A DNA stretch of 64,000 nt from JAWLGZ01 sp041690635 (GCA_041690635.1 JAWLGZ010000004.1:62001-126000), one strand, 5' to 3'. Positions 49,953 to 59,951 are shown, numbered from the stretch's first letter. Program-made: numbers and translations. Notes: generated from the sequence alone by a model not told the origin.

Positions 49953-51389
49953 ATGGATGGGAATTGCCGGGCGCCCGTGCGTCGCCTGCTTCTGGTCGGG
50001 CTGCTGCTGTTCGCAGGTGCGGGTGCCGCCTCCGCCCAGATCCCCGATTTCACCGCCTTGGTGGAGAAGTATGGCGAGACCGTGGTGAGCGTCCGCGCTC
50101 AGCCGGGTCCGGGCGCCCAGCAGGATCTGCTGGACCAGATCCCGGTCCCCGAGGATAGCCCGCTCTACGACCATTTCCGCCGTTTCTTCGAGGAGATGCC
50201 CGAGGCGATCCCGCAACCGGAGTCACTGGGCTCCGGATTCATCGTCTCTCCCGACGGCTATGTGCTCTCCAACTCCCACGTCATTCGCGGTGCCGAACAG
50301 GTGACTGTGGTGCTGCAGGACGGCCGCGAGCTACCGGCGCAGGTGGTCGGTGTGGACCGGCGCACCGATATCGTCCTGCTTAAGGTGGAGGCAACCGGGC
50401 TGCCGGTGGCGACCATCGGCAGTTCCCATGATCTGCGGGTGGGCCAGTGGGTCCTTGCCATCGGCTCCCCGTTCGGCCTCGATTACACCGCGACCCAGGG
50501 GATCATCTCGGCGCTCGGTCGTAGTCTTCCGGACGAGGCGTATGTCCCCTATATACAGACCGATGCCGCCATCAACCCGGGGAATTCCGGTGGGCCGCTG
50601 TTCAATCTCGAAGGTGAAGTGGTCGGCATCAACGCCATGATCTTCAGCCAGACCGGCGGCTTTATGGGGGTCTCCTTCGCTATCCCTATTGATGTGGCCA
50701 TGCAGGTGGCGGAACAGCTGCGCACCGCGGGACGGGTCACGCGCGGCTGGCTGGGGGTGGTGGTCCAGGATCTCACCCATGACCTTGCCCGGTCGTTCGG
50801 ACTGGAGCGCCCCGGGGGGGCACTGGTCGGGGAACTGGTCGAGGGCGGTCCGGCCGACGCGGGGGGGCTGGAGGTGGGCGACGTGATCGTCCGCTTCGAG
50901 GGAGAACCCATCGAGAGTTCCGGAGATCTGCCGCCGCGTGTTGCGCGGGAGGAGCCGGGCGCCCGGGTTGCCATGACGGTGATTCGCGACCACAACCCGG
51001 TTGAACTGCGAGTCCAGTTGGGTGAACTGCCGGAGGAACCCGAAACTGCGCAGCCACCGCAGCAACCGCCGCCGCAGCCGCAGCCGGAGGAGCACGCGGG
51101 ACTCGATATCGATGTCGTCCCGCTGCCGATGGAGGAGGGGGTCGGCGTGATGGTCAACGAGGTCGGGCACGGTCCGGCCGCGCAGGCGGGCCTTCGCCCC
51201 GGCGATGTGATTCTGCGGCTCAACAACCAGCCAGTGACGGGGGTACAGGAGTTCCGGCGGAGAATAGACGCCTTGCCGGTGGATCGCCCGGTATCGCTCT
51301 ACATTCGGCGGGACGACCGTAACCTCTTCATCGCCTTCAAGCTTCAGGTGCAAGGTCCGATGTACATGGACCATGAGGCTGTCAGGTAG
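49953..51389 (+). CDS. Second DegP/DegQ-like periplasmic serine protease
   Basis: A 478-residue Do protease with signal peptide (LLLVGLLLFAGAGAASAQ), triad in SNSHVIRG (His), DRRTDIVLLK (Asp) and NPGNSGGP (Ser), and two PDZ domains. A Pro/Gln-rich linker (QPPQQPPPQPQPEE) separates the PDZ domains. It is clearly paralogous to the protease at 1313-2743, from which the linker differs. GGAGGTGGG precedes ATG 49953. Confidence 0.92.
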   Translation: MDGNCRAPVRRLLLVGLLLFAGAGAASAQIPDFTALVEKYGETVVSVRAQPGPGAQQDLLDQIPVPEDSPLYDHFRRFFEEMPEAIPQPESLGSGFIVSPDGYVLSNSHVIRGAEQVTVVLQDGRELPAQVVGVDRRTDIVLLKVEATGLPVATIGSSHDLRVGQWVLAIGSPFGLDYTATQGIISALGRSLPDEAYVPYIQTDAAINPGNSGGPLFNLEGEVVGINAMIFSQTGGFMGVSFAIPIDVAMQVAEQLRTAGRVTRGWLGVVVQDLTHDLARSFGLERPGGALVGELVEGGPADAGGLEVGDVIVRFEGEPIESSGDLPPRVAREEPGARVAMTVIRDHNPVELRVQLGELPEEPETAQPPQQPPPQPQPEEHAGLDIDVVPLPMEEGVGVMVNEVGHGPAAQAGLRPGDVILRLNNQPVTGVQEFRRRIDALPVDRPVSLYIRRDDRNLFIAFKLQVQGPMYMDHEAVR

Positions 51390-51424
51390 GGTGCACCGTG
51401 CGCGGGGCGACGGGTGACTGAATC

Positions 51425-52918
51425 TCAGAGGGTGGGCCTGAGCCAGGCCCGGCCGGCGCCGATGAGGCGGTCCGCGCAGGCGGGCCCCCAACTCCCTGCC
51501 GGGTAGGCTTCCGGCCGCGCCGGCGAGGTTGCCCACGCCTCCAGCACCGGCGTCACCAGTTCCCACGCCCGCCGCACCTGATCGGCACGCATGAAGTGGG
51601 TGCAATCCCCCGCCAGCAGATCGCGGATCAGGGTCTCGTAGGGTGCCGGCGTCTCCCGCCCGAATGCATGCCGGTAGCTGAAGCGCATCTCCACCGGCGC
51701 AAGCCGCAGGGGCGCACCCGGCTCCTTGGCGGCGAACTTCAGGGCGATTCCCTCCTCCGGTTTCAGGCGGATCACCAGCCGTCCCGGCTGGGCATTCAAC
51801 CCGGGAGCGCAGGGGAAAGTGCAGTGCGGCACCGGGCGAAAGCGGACCGATATCTCGGAGATGGTCTCGGCCAGCCGTTTGCCGGTGCGCAGGAAAAACG
51901 GCACCCCCTGCCAGCGCCAGTTGTCGATGTACAGCTTGAGGGCGGCGAAGGTCTCGGTACGCGAGTCCTGCGGCACGTCCGCTTCCTCGCGGTACGCCGC
52001 AGCCGGCGCGCCGCCGATCACCCCGGCTTCGTACTGGCCCCGGGCGGCGAACTCATCCACCCGATCGCGAGGGATGTCGCGGATGGCACGCAGGGTGTCA
52101 CTCTTGTTGCGGCGCAGGTCCTCCGCGCCGTAGACCAGGGGCGGCTCCATCGCGACCATCGTGACCAGTTGCAACAGGTGGTTCTGAACCATGTCGCGCA
52201 GCGCCCCCACCCGGTCGTAGTACCCGCCGCGCGACTCCACGCCCACCTGCTCGGTGACGGATACCGCCACGTGATCGATGTAGCGCCGATCCCAGATGGG
52301 CTCGAACATGGGGTTGGCGAAGCGGAAGGCAAGGATGTTCTGCACCGTCTCGTTGCCCAGAAAGTGATCGATGCGAAACACCGCCGGTTCGGGAAAGTGG
52401 CTGCAGATGGTGCCATTGATGCGGTCGAACGAGGCGAGGTCCTCGCCAATCGGTTTTTCCACCACCAGGCGGGTCAATTCCGGCCCGGCGGCGAGTCCCG
52501 CCCCCGCCAGGCCGGTGGCGATAGGGGCGAACAGCGAAGGCGGCGTAGCGAGGTAATAGATCCGCTCGGCCTGTCCGCCCAGCTGCCGCTCGCAGGCGCT
52601 GATGGCGTCGCCGATCGCGTGGAACGCCGCGGTATCGGCGGCATCGGCGCGCAGGTAGTCGAGTTGCACCGCAAAGGCGCGCCATTGCGCATCGCCGACA
52701 GGGTGGCGTGCGTGCCGCTGAACCCCGTCGAGAAGGTGGGTGCGCAGCGCCTCGGCGCCCTGGTCCCGGCGCCCGATGCCGAGCAGACGGAACCGGGCAG
52801 GCAGCAACCCGTCGAGGTAGAGATCGAACAGCGCAGGGACGATCTTGCGCCAGGCGAGATCACCGGTCGCGCCGAACAGCACGAATACCAGCCGCTTCGC
52901 CTCTGTCGCCTCATTCAT
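51425..52918 (-). CDS. zwf: Glucose-6-phosphate 1-dehydrogenase
   Basis: A 497-residue NADP-linked enzyme, the first of the oxidative pentose phosphate path. The Rossmann motif FGATGDLAWRKIVPAL lies at residues 14-29. VEKPIGEDLAS and the active-site RIDHFLGNETVQN match the family. Usual partners (pgl, gnd) are not adjacent. It is divergent from ppsA. Confidence 0.95.
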   Translation of the reverse strand: MNEATEAKRLVFVLFGATGDLAWRKIVPALFDLYLDGLLPARFRLLGIGRRDQGAEALRTHLLDGVQRHARHPVGDAQWRAFAVQLDYLRADAADTAAFHAIGDAISACERQLGGQAERIYYLATPPSLFAPIATGLAGAGLAAGPELTRLVVEKPIGEDLASFDRINGTICSHFPEPAVFRIDHFLGNETVQNILAFRFANPMFEPIWDRRYIDHVAVSVTEQVGVESRGGYYDRVGALRDMVQNHLLQLVTMVAMEPPLVYGAEDLRRNKSDTLRAIRDIPRDRVDEFAARGQYEAGVIGGAPAAAYREEADVPQDSRTETFAALKLYIDNWRWQGVPFFLRTGKRLAETISEISVRFRPVPHCTFPCAPGLNAQPGRLVIRLKPEEGIALKFAAKEPGAPLRLAPVEMRFSYRHAFGRETPAPYETLIRDLLAGDCTHFMRADQVRRAWELVTPVLEAWATSPARPEAYPAGSWGPACADRLIGAGRAWLRPTL

Positions 52919-53052
52919 GGCTCAAGCTTAGAGGCGTTTGGGGGTGAAGGGTCAGGTGAGACACAGGCCGGAGGGCGCGGCCCCCTTGTGCCGACCACCA
53001 ATCAGTCAACACTGCTAGCCTTCCCCGAAGGTGTGCCTGTTCGAGGTCGGCC

Positions 53053-55428
53053 ATGGATGGACGCTTCGTCGTAGCCCTGTCGGAACTCTCCAACCGGGAT
53101 GTACCGCGGGTGGGGGGGAAGAACGCCTCCCTGGGCGAGATGATCGCGCGGCTTGCTGAAAGCGGAATCCGTGTCCCGGAGGGGTTTGCGACCACCGTCG
53201 ATACCTACTGGTCCTTCATCGAACACAACGCCATCGGCGAGCGGATGGGCGAGGCGATCGGACGTTTTCGCGATGGAGACGCGGCGCTCGGTGAGACCGG
53301 CGAGGCGGTGCGCGGCCTGTTTCTCGGGGGCGAATTTCCGCCGGCCGCCGCCGAGGCGATCCGCGAGGCCTATCGGGAACTTGCCCTTCAGCTCGGCCGT
53401 GACACGCCGGAGGTGGCCGTGCGCAGCAGCGCGACGGCGGAGGACCTGCCGGAGGCGAGCTTCGCCGGGCAGCAGGAGACCTTCCTGAACGTGCGCGGCG
53501 AGCAGGCGCTGATGGCGGCGTGTCGGCGCTGTTTCGCCTCCCTCTTCACCAATCGCGCCATCGCCTACCGGGAGAACCAGGGCATCGATCACCTGCGGGT
53601 TGCACTCTCGGTCGGTGTGCAGCGGATGGTGCGCGCGGACCTGGCCGGTGCGGGCGTGATGTTCTCCATCGATACCGAAACCGGCTTTCCCGAGACGGTC
53701 CTCATAAACGCCAACTGGGGATTGGGAGAGACGGTGGTCCAGGGGACCATTGATCCGGATGAATACGCGATCTACAAGCGGCTGCTGGTGCGCGATTGCG
53801 TTCCGATCATCAACCGCAAGCGGGGCGGGAAACAGCACAAGATGATCTACGCCGATGCGCCCGATGCGCCGACGCAGGTGGTTGATTGCACGCCGGAGGA
53901 GATGCGGCGGCCGGTGCTGGAGGAGGAGGAGATACTCCAACTCGCCCGCTGGGCAGTGGCGATCGAACGGCACTACGGCAAGCCGATGGACATGGAGTGG
54001 GCCAAGGACGGCCGAACCGGTGAGCTGTTCATCGTCCAGGCCCGACCGGAGACCGTGCAGGCCCGGCGGAGGCCCGGCACGCTGATGACCTTCCGACTGC
54101 GGCATCGCGGTGAAAAGCTGCTGGAGGGGGCCGCGGTCGGCAGTGCCATCGCCGTGGGGCGGGTGCGCCGGATGGAGGACCCGAAACAGGGTGACGACTT
54201 CCACGAAGGCGACATTCTCGTCACCGAGATGACCGACCCGGACTGGGTTCCCGTGATGAAACGGGCTGCTGCCATCATCACCGATCACGGCGGGCGGACA
54301 TCGCATGCGGCCATCGTCAGCCGGGAACTGGCGCTTCCGGCCGTCGTCGGCACCGGACACGCCACCCGGATGCTGGAGGACGGGCGGACGGTGACGGTGA
54401 GCTGTGCCGAGGGGGATGTGGGCTTCGTCTATGACGGTGCGGCGGAGTTCGAGGCGGAGGAGATGGAGGTGACGCTGCCCGGCACCCGCACCGCGGTGAT
54501 GCTCAATCTGGCCAACCCGGCCGCCGCGTCACGCTGGTGGCGTCTGCCGGCGGACGGGGTCGGGCTGGCGCGCATGGAGTTCATCATCGGCAATCAGCTC
54601 AAGGTGCATCCGATGGCGCTGGCGCACTTCGACCGGGTGGCGGATGCGGAGGCGCGCCGCGCCATCGAGGCGCTGACGGCCGGCTGGGAGGACAAGGCGG
54701 AGTTTTTCGTCGAGAACCTGGCCTACGGAATCGCCCGGATTGCCGCGGTGTTTTATCCCGACCCGGTGATCGTGCGGCTCTCGGACTTCAAGACCAACGA
54801 GTACGCGCGTCTGATCGGCGGCGCCGCGTTCGAGCCGGCGGAGGAGAATCCGATGCTGGGGTGGCGCGGTGCCAGCCGCTACTACAGCGCGGGTTACCGG
54901 GACGGCTTCGCCCTCGAGTGCCGGGCGCTCAAGCGGGTGCGTGAGCGGATCGGGTTGGACAACGTGGTGATCATGGTGCCGTTCTGCCGCACCCCGGAGG
55001 AGGCAGACCGGGTGCTTGAGGAGATGGCGCGACATGGGTTGCAGCGGGGCAAGAACGGCCTGGCCGTTTACGTCATGAGCGAACTACCCTCCAACATCCT
55101 GCTTGCCGACCGCTTCGCCGAACGGTTCGACGGATTCTCCATCGGCAGCAACGACCTCACCCAGCTTACCCTCGGCGTCGATCGTGATTCGGAGCGACTG
55201 ACGCACCTGTTCGACGAACGCAACGAGGCGGTACTGAATCTGATCGCCGAGGCGATCGCGCGGGGACGCGCCAACGGGCGCACGGTGGGGCTGTGCGGAC
55301 AGGCGCCGAGCGATCACCCTGAGGTGGCCGATTTTCTGGTGCGGCACGGCATCGACTCCATTTCGGTCGACCCGGGCAGTTTTGTTCGCGTCAAACAGCG
55401 CGTGCATGCGGTGGAGAACGGCGGCTAA
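53053..55428 (+). CDS. ppsA: Phosphoenolpyruvate synthase
   Basis: A 791-residue enzyme converting pyruvate and ATP to PEP, AMP and phosphate. The ATP-grasp domain opens with NRDVPRVGGKNASLGEM; the phospho-His swivel domain has GGRTSHAAIVSREL (about residue 420); the PEP-binding barrel ends with GLCGQAPSDHPEVADFL. Length matches the family. It heads a rightward series with nucleotide-sugar genes, and a gap of 35 bases separates it from the next gene. Confidence 0.96.
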   Translation: MDGRFVVALSELSNRDVPRVGGKNASLGEMIARLAESGIRVPEGFATTVDTYWSFIEHNAIGERMGEAIGRFRDGDAALGETGEAVRGLFLGGEFPPAAAEAIREAYRELALQLGRDTPEVAVRSSATAEDLPEASFAGQQETFLNVRGEQALMAACRRCFASLFTNRAIAYRENQGIDHLRVALSVGVQRMVRADLAGAGVMFSIDTETGFPETVLINANWGLGETVVQGTIDPDEYAIYKRLLVRDCVPIINRKRGGKQHKMIYADAPDAPTQVVDCTPEEMRRPVLEEEEILQLARWAVAIERHYGKPMDMEWAKDGRTGELFIVQARPETVQARRRPGTLMTFRLRHRGEKLLEGAAVGSAIAVGRVRRMEDPKQGDDFHEGDILVTEMTDPDWVPVMKRAAAIITDHGGRTSHAAIVSRELALPAVVGTGHATRMLEDGRTVTVSCAEGDVGFVYDGAAEFEAEEMEVTLPGTRTAVMLNLANPAAASRWWRLPADGVGLARMEFIIGNQLKVHPMALAHFDRVADAEARRAIEALTAGWEDKAEFFVENLAYGIARIAAVFYPDPVIVRLSDFKTNEYARLIGGAAFEPAEENPMLGWRGASRYYSAGYRDGFALECRALKRVRERIGLDNVVIMVPFCRTPEEADRVLEEMARHGLQRGKNGLAVYVMSELPSNILLADRFAERFDGFSIGSNDLTQLTLGVDRDSERLTHLFDERNEAVLNLIAEAIARGRANGRTVGLCGQAPSDHPEVADFLVRHGIDSISVDPGSFVRVKQRVHAVENGG

Positions 55429-55463
55429 TCGCGAAGGCGGCGCCGCACACGAAGGAGGAGCCG

Positions 55464-56096
55464 GTGTTCAGGGATCGGGCCGAGGCGGCAGAACGGATTG
55501 CCGAGCGACTGATTCAGTACCGCAACCGGAACCCGCTGGTGCTGGCGGTTCCGCGTGGGGGTGTGCCGATGGGACGCATCGTTGCCGATGCGCTCGCCGG
55601 AGAGCTGGATGTCATCCTCGTGCACAAGCTCGGCGCGCCCGGAAATCCCGAGTTCGCGATCGGTTCGGTGGATGAGAGCGGCCACATCGAATTGACCCCC
55701 GCGGCGGGGCAGTATGCGATCCCGGAGCAGTACATCCGGGCCGAGGCGGACGCTCAACTCGCCCACATGCGTGAACGCCGCGCCCGCTACCGGCGCCCAT
55801 CGGCGGAGCCGGCGGGACGAATCACCGTTGTGGTCGATGACGGGGTGGCGACCGGCGCCACACTGGTCGCTGCGCTGCGTGCGATCCGTGAGCGGGGCCC
55901 CGAAAGGCTGATCGCCGCCGTCGGGGTCGCGCCGCCGGGGGCGGTGGAGCGGCTGGGACAGGAGGCGGATGAGCTGATCTGCCTCGAGGCGCCGCAGAGC
56001 TTCTTCGCCGTGGGACAGTTCTTTGCGGATTTCAGTCAGGTCACCGACGACGAGGTGATCGATCTGCTGGGAGGCCACGATGACGCCATCGGATGA
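55464..56096 (+). CDS. Phosphoribosyltransferase-family protein
   Basis: A 210-residue type I phosphoribosyltransferase fold protein. VLAVPRGGVPMGRIVADAL is the flexible N-terminal part and VVVDDGVATGATLVAAL is the PRPP-binding loop. The acceptor base is unknown; similar proteins are found beside dienelactone-hydrolase-like genes. GTG 55464 has AGGAGG upstream, and it overlaps the hydrolase gene by 17 bases. The PRPP synthetase-like gene two places down could supply its substrate. Confidence 0.85.
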   Translation: MFRDRAEAAERIAERLIQYRNRNPLVLAVPRGGVPMGRIVADALAGELDVILVHKLGAPGNPEFAIGSVDESGHIELTPAAGQYAIPEQYIRAEADAQLAHMRERRARYRRPSAEPAGRITVVVDDGVATGATLVAALRAIRERGPERLIAAVGVAPPGAVERLGQEADELICLEAPQSFFAVGQFFADFSQVTDDEVIDLLGGHDDAIG

Positions 56097-56742
56097 GGCG
56101 GTTCACCAGGAGGTGTCCATCACCCTGCCGGAGGGTTCGCTCGACGGCAGTGTGCTGCTGCCGGACGGCGCGGTGGGGTTGGTGCTGTTCGCCCATGGCA
56201 GCGGCAGCGGCCGGTTCAGTCCTCGCAACCGATTCGTGGCGGAACAGCTGGCTGGGGTCGGCATCGGCGTGCTGCTGTTTGATCTCCTGACCCGGGAGGA
56301 GCAGTCGGAGGACAACCGCACCGCCGCGCTGCGTTTCGATATCGACCTGCTGACGGCACGACTGATTGGCGGCATCGACTGGGCCAGTGCGCAGGACGAT
56401 CTGCATCCGCTGCCGATGGGGCTGTTCGGGGCGAGTACGGGCGCGGCGGCGGCACTGGTGGCAGCGGCAGCGCGCCCTGGGGAGGTGCGTGCACTGGTCT
56501 CCCGCGGCGGTCGTCCGGACCTGGCGGGCGATGCGCTCGGTCGGGTGATGGCGCCGACGCTGCTGATTGTGGGTGGTTTGGATGAACCGGTGATTTCGCT
56601 CAACCGGGAGGCGGCCGCCTGGCTCAAGTGTGAATACCTGCTCGAGATTGTGCCCGGTGCGGGTCACCTGTTCGAGCAGCCGGGGACGCTGGAGCAGGTG
56701 GCAAGACTCGCCCGCGACTGGTTTTTGCGCTACCTGCGATGA
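56080..56742 (+). CDS. Dienelactone-hydrolase-like alpha/beta hydrolase
   Basis: A 220-residue alpha/beta hydrolase. VLFAHGSGSGRFSPRNRFVAEQL is the oxyanion region and PMGLFGASTGAAAAL holds the nucleophile Ser in GASTG. LLIVGGLDEPVISLNREA gives the Asp, and PGAGHLFEQPGTL the His. The triad is complete. The substrate is unknown. It is squeezed between the phosphoribosyltransferase and PRPP synthetase genes, overlapping both. Confidence 0.85.
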   Translation: MTPSDEAVHQEVSITLPEGSLDGSVLLPDGAVGLVLFAHGSGSGRFSPRNRFVAEQLAGVGIGVLLFDLLTREEQSEDNRTAALRFDIDLLTARLIGGIDWASAQDDLHPLPMGLFGASTGAAAALVAAAARPGEVRALVSRGGRPDLAGDALGRVMAPTLLIVGGLDEPVISLNREAAAWLKCEYLLEIVPGAGHLFEQPGTLEQVARLARDWFLRYLR

Positions 56743-57722
56743 GCGACCCGCTACTGTTCGCCCTCTCCGCCGCCGCTGAACTGGGGGCACGGGTCGCCGC
56801 CGAACGGGGAATATGGCTGGCGGAACACGAGGAGCGGGAGTTCCCGGACGGAGAGCACAAGGCGCGTCCACTGGAGGAGGTGCGCGGCAGGGACGTCTAC
56901 GTGCTGCAATCGCTCTACGGCGGGGGGGAGCGGCGTACAGACGAGAAACTGATCCGTGTGCTGTTCTTCATTGGTGCGCTCCGGGACGCGGAGGCCGCAC
57001 GGGTGACTGTGGTGACGCCCTATCTCTGCTACGCCCGCAAGGAGCGACGGACCAAGCCCTATGATCCGGTGACCACGCGCTATGTGGCGCAGCTGTTCGA
57101 GGCGGTCGGCACGGACCGGCTGGTGGTGCTGGACGTGCATGACCTGGCGGCGCTGCAGAACGCCTTTCGACGACCCACCGTGCATCTGGAGGCGCGCCAC
57201 ATACTGGCGCCGCGCCTGGCGTCGTTACTCGCGGGTGAACCGGTGACGGTACTGTCGCCGGACGCTGGCGGCTATAAGCGCGCGGAGCGCTTCCGGCGTC
57301 TTCTGGAGGGGCGGATCGGAAGCCCCGTCGGCATGGGGTTCATGGAGAAGCACCGGAGCGGCGACCAGGTACGCAGCGGACTGCTGGTCGGTGAATTTGC
57401 GCGTCGCACCGTACTCATTGTCGACGACCTGGTGGCCGGTGGCGGCACCCTGGCCAGTGCCGCACACGCCTGCCGCGCCGCAGGTGCAGAACGGGTCTAT
57501 GCCGCCGTCACCCATGGCCTGTTTGCACCCGGTGCGGTGGAGACACTGGGCTCTGCCCCCATCGACCGGCTGCTGGTTACCGACAGCGTTCCGCTCGGAG
57601 AGGCCGCTTCGGGTTGGCCGGCACTGGAGGTGGTTCCGATTGCACCGCTTGTTGCCGAGGCGATTCGCCGCCTCCACACAGGCCGATCGCTCATCGAACT
57701 CGGGGAGACATATGACGCCTGA
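56739..57722 (+). CDS. Ribose-phosphate pyrophosphokinase-like protein
   Basis: A 327-residue PRPP synthetase family protein. RKERRTKPYDPVTTRYVAQLFEAVG is the catalytic flag-like region; VVLDVHDLAALQNAF holds the metal-binding motif; VLIVDDLVAGGGTLASAA is the ribose-phosphate loop. The protein is diverged from housekeeping Prs and may be a second, specialised copy. Overlap with the hydrolase gene is four bases. Confidence 0.87.
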   Translation: MSDPLLFALSAAAELGARVAAERGIWLAEHEEREFPDGEHKARPLEEVRGRDVYVLQSLYGGGERRTDEKLIRVLFFIGALRDAEAARVTVVTPYLCYARKERRTKPYDPVTTRYVAQLFEAVGTDRLVVLDVHDLAALQNAFRRPTVHLEARHILAPRLASLLAGEPVTVLSPDAGGYKRAERFRRLLEGRIGSPVGMGFMEKHRSGDQVRSGLLVGEFARRTVLIVDDLVAGGGTLASAAHACRAAGAERVYAAVTHGLFAPGAVETLGSAPIDRLLVTDSVPLGEAASGWPALEVVPIAPLVAEAIRRLHTGRSLIELGETYDA

Positions 57723-57815
57723 ACGTGGGCCGACGGTGTCCGTTGCGATCCACACCGCTGCCGGCCGGCTGGATTGGGTGCTGAACTGTCATTGAAAAGC
57801 GGGTTTCGGCTGTGG

Positions 57816-58799
57816 TCAAAAGCCCTCGGCATGGATGGCGGCCAGCCTCAGATATTCCTGGGCGCGGGCGATCCAGTGTCCCGGATCGATCGCCTCGCCG
57901 TTGCGGTTGTGCCAAACCGCAATCTTTGCCCGCACTGCCGCCCGATAGCTTTGATAGAAGTGGAGAAGCGATGCAGGATAGCGATCGGCTGTTGCCGCGG
58001 CGTATTCGTCAAGGAACGGTGCCGCCGCATCAGGTGCTCCCAGCCGCTCGCACTCCAGCGCGAGAAACCCGAGCTCGTCGACCGGGTCGAGCAACCGGAG
58101 CTCCCGGCTGAACTCCAGACAGTCGATGATCGCCGGAGGGTCGATCAGAAACAGATGTTCCGGGCGGAGATCGCCGTGCCCTTCAATTACCCGCCCAACC
58201 CGCGCGTCGAGCAGTGCGGTCTGGTGCTCCAGAAAGACCTGTTGGCGAGTGCAAAGTGGAATTACCTCAAGTGCCGGCAGTCCGAACGCCACGAGTTCCC
58301 GCCGATTGTCCTCGATTTCGGCCGAGAATCGCGCACGGTACTCGTTGGCTGCGATCTCCACCGGCGCACCACCGGCGAAGAACTGCGACAGGAGCCGGGC
58401 TATCGGGAGGACGCTGGCGGTATCGGCTTTTTTCGTAAGGATGAGCGTGTCAAAAGTGCGCGCCGACGGCAGGCGTCTCATCCTGACCAGCCAGTCGACG
58501 GCGTGTTCGCCCCCGCCGACGACCAAGCCCTGCGGCCCGGACCCCAGGGGCACCACATCGAGGTAGACCTGAGGCGCGAGACGCCGGTTTAGCACCAGTT
58601 CGGTGAGGCAGTTCCGGTGGCGCGCATCGATGGTGGTGAAGTCCAGGTAGGGGAGCCGAACCGGCTTCTTCATCTTGTAGGCAAAATCGCGGAGAAGGAA
58701 GACCCATGACAGGTGGGTCTCCACCATCTCCACCGAAGCAGCGCCTTCAGGCCATGCCTCCGGGCGGCCGAGGAACGCCACCTTATCCGTCGGCCTCAC
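57816..58799 (-). CDS. Aminoglycoside-phosphotransferase-like kinase
   Basis: A 327-residue protein with a protein-kinase-like fold. The catalytic motif EGHGDLRPEHLFL and the metal-binding IDCLEFSRELRLLDPVDELGFL match the APH family found as the N-terminal half of bifunctional APH/P-loop proteins. The ATP-grasp P-loop partner domain is absent. The substrate is unknown; antibiotic resistance should not be assumed. It runs against the PRPP gene cluster. Confidence 0.78.
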   Translation of the reverse strand: MRPTDKVAFLGRPEAWPEGAASVEMVETHLSWVFLLRDFAYKMKKPVRLPYLDFTTIDARHRNCLTELVLNRRLAPQVYLDVVPLGSGPQGLVVGGGEHAVDWLVRMRRLPSARTFDTLILTKKADTASVLPIARLLSQFFAGGAPVEIAANEYRARFSAEIEDNRRELVAFGLPALEVIPLCTRQQVFLEHQTALLDARVGRVIEGHGDLRPEHLFLIDPPAIIDCLEFSRELRLLDPVDELGFLALECERLGAPDAAAPFLDEYAAATADRYPASLLHFYQSYRAAVRAKIAVWHNRNGEAIDPGHWIARAQEYLRLAAIHAEGF

Positions 58800-58813
58800 G
58801 GTGCGTGATTGCT

Positions 58814-59206
58814 TTATGTAGGCATCTGTCCCTGAGAACCGCCGAACAGGCGCTTGTAATCGGGGGGCAACTGGTTCAACACATCCTGAATCTCGCCGGG
58901 CGCAACCGCCTCCTGAAGCACCTCGAGAACCACGCGCGTGTGATAGACCGAGACCGGCAGATCGGTGTGAGAGCGTTGGCTGACCCGGTGCAGGAACTCA
59001 TCCGAGTCGAAGCGCTGAGGCTCCCCCTTGGGTTCGAGCAGACGACCCAGTTCCTCCGGAAGCTGAGCCCCGAGTTGCTTAGGTTCATTGCCACCGATGC
59101 GTTCTGCCAGCGTCTCGAACGTTGCGCGTGTCGCTCGTAGAGCTTCGTCCATGTCGGACAGGCGGGCCCGATGCTGTACCTGTCCCAGAAATTCATGAAG
59201 CTGCAT
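58814..59206 (-). CDS. DUF2267 protein
   Basis: A 130-residue protein of the DUF2267 family (VQHRARLSDMDEALRATRATFETLAERI, then LGAQLPEELGRLLEP, VLNQLPPDYKRLFG). The function is unknown; the family is common in stress gene groups. ATG 59206 follows GAGGAGGTG. It precedes the APH-like gene in the same direction (14-base gap), so both are probably co-transcribed. Confidence 0.82.
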   Translation of the reverse strand: MQLHEFLGQVQHRARLSDMDEALRATRATFETLAERIGGNEPKQLGAQLPEELGRLLEPKGEPQRFDSDEFLHRVSQRSHTDLPVSVYHTRVVLEVLQEAVAPGEIQDVLNQLPPDYKRLFGGSQGQMPT

Positions 59207-59495
59207 GGTGCACCTCCTCGTTGCCTGGCGATGGTCGCTGTCGCTGAGGTGAGGTTGCCGAATCGCATGGCTCTCAAATCGTGCATAAGAGTTATGAAAC
59301 CCGGCGTGCATGCCCCCGACATGACGGCGACACTCCCTGCGAAAAAGGGTAGTCCGTCGCGCATTTGTTTACCGCTGCGGCAGATTGTCGTCGCACGAGG
59401 CGTGACGATGCGCTGCCGGGCGGATAATCACCCGGTGTTCGCGGCCGGGCGACTATTACTTTGTGATAGGCCTCGGTCCAAAGGGAGAGCGAGCG
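59207..59495. other. Divergent intergenic region between DUF2267 and CBS genes
   Basis: About 290 bases with no gene; it probably holds promoters for the leftward DUF2267-APH pair and the rightward CBS-Hsp20 pair. Short hairpins near 59415-59452 (GCCGGGCGGATAATCACCCGG) might be regulatory. Confidence 0.35.
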
Positions 59496-59951
59496 ATGCC
59501 GGTGGGAGAATTCTGTACCCGTGAAGTGGTAATTACCGAGCCGGATGCAACGGTGGTGGAGGCGGCTCGACTAATGCGCGAGCATCATGTGGGGGATGTG
59601 ATTGTGGTGGAGCGGCGTGGCGACGGAGCCGTGCCGGTCGGAATCGTGACCGACCGTGATCTCACCCTTGAGGTGCTGGCGGAGGAGGTGGAGGCGGACC
59701 GTGTTCGCGTCGGTGATGTGATGACCACGGAGCTTATCACCGCCCCGGAAAGCGAGGATCTGTTCAGTGCAGTCCGACGGATGAGCGGGGCCGGGGTGCG
59801 GCGGATGCCGATCGTCGGCGCGCAAGGGGCGCTGGTCGGCATTCTGGCCATCGACGACGTCATCGAGCTCCTCTCTGAGATGATGAGTGACCTGACGCGC
59901 GATTTGGCTCGTGAGAGGGCGCGGGAGCAGAGGTTGCGTGAACGGCCCTGA
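59496..59951 (+). CDS. CBS-domain protein
   Basis: A 151-residue protein with two tandem CBS domains (MPVGEFCTREVVITEPDATVVEAARLMREHHVGDVIVVE and VGDVMTTELITAPESEDLFSAVRRMSGAGVRRMPIV). These bind adenosine nucleotides and usually serve as sensors. ATG 59496 with AAGGGAGAG upstream is chosen. It lies 46 bases before the small heat shock gene. Confidence 0.87.
   Translation: MPVGEFCTREVVITEPDATVVEAARLMREHHVGDVIVVERRGDGAVPVGIVTDRDLTLEVLAEEVEADRVRVGDVMTTELITAPESEDLFSAVRRMSGAGVRRMPIVGAQGALVGILAIDDVIELLSEMMSDLTRDLARERAREQRLRERP

Noticed and set aside
57816..58799. Aminoglycoside resistance gene
   Set aside because: The kinase-like motif is real, but the protein belongs to a broad APH-like family with metabolic members and sits in a chromosomal metabolic cluster.
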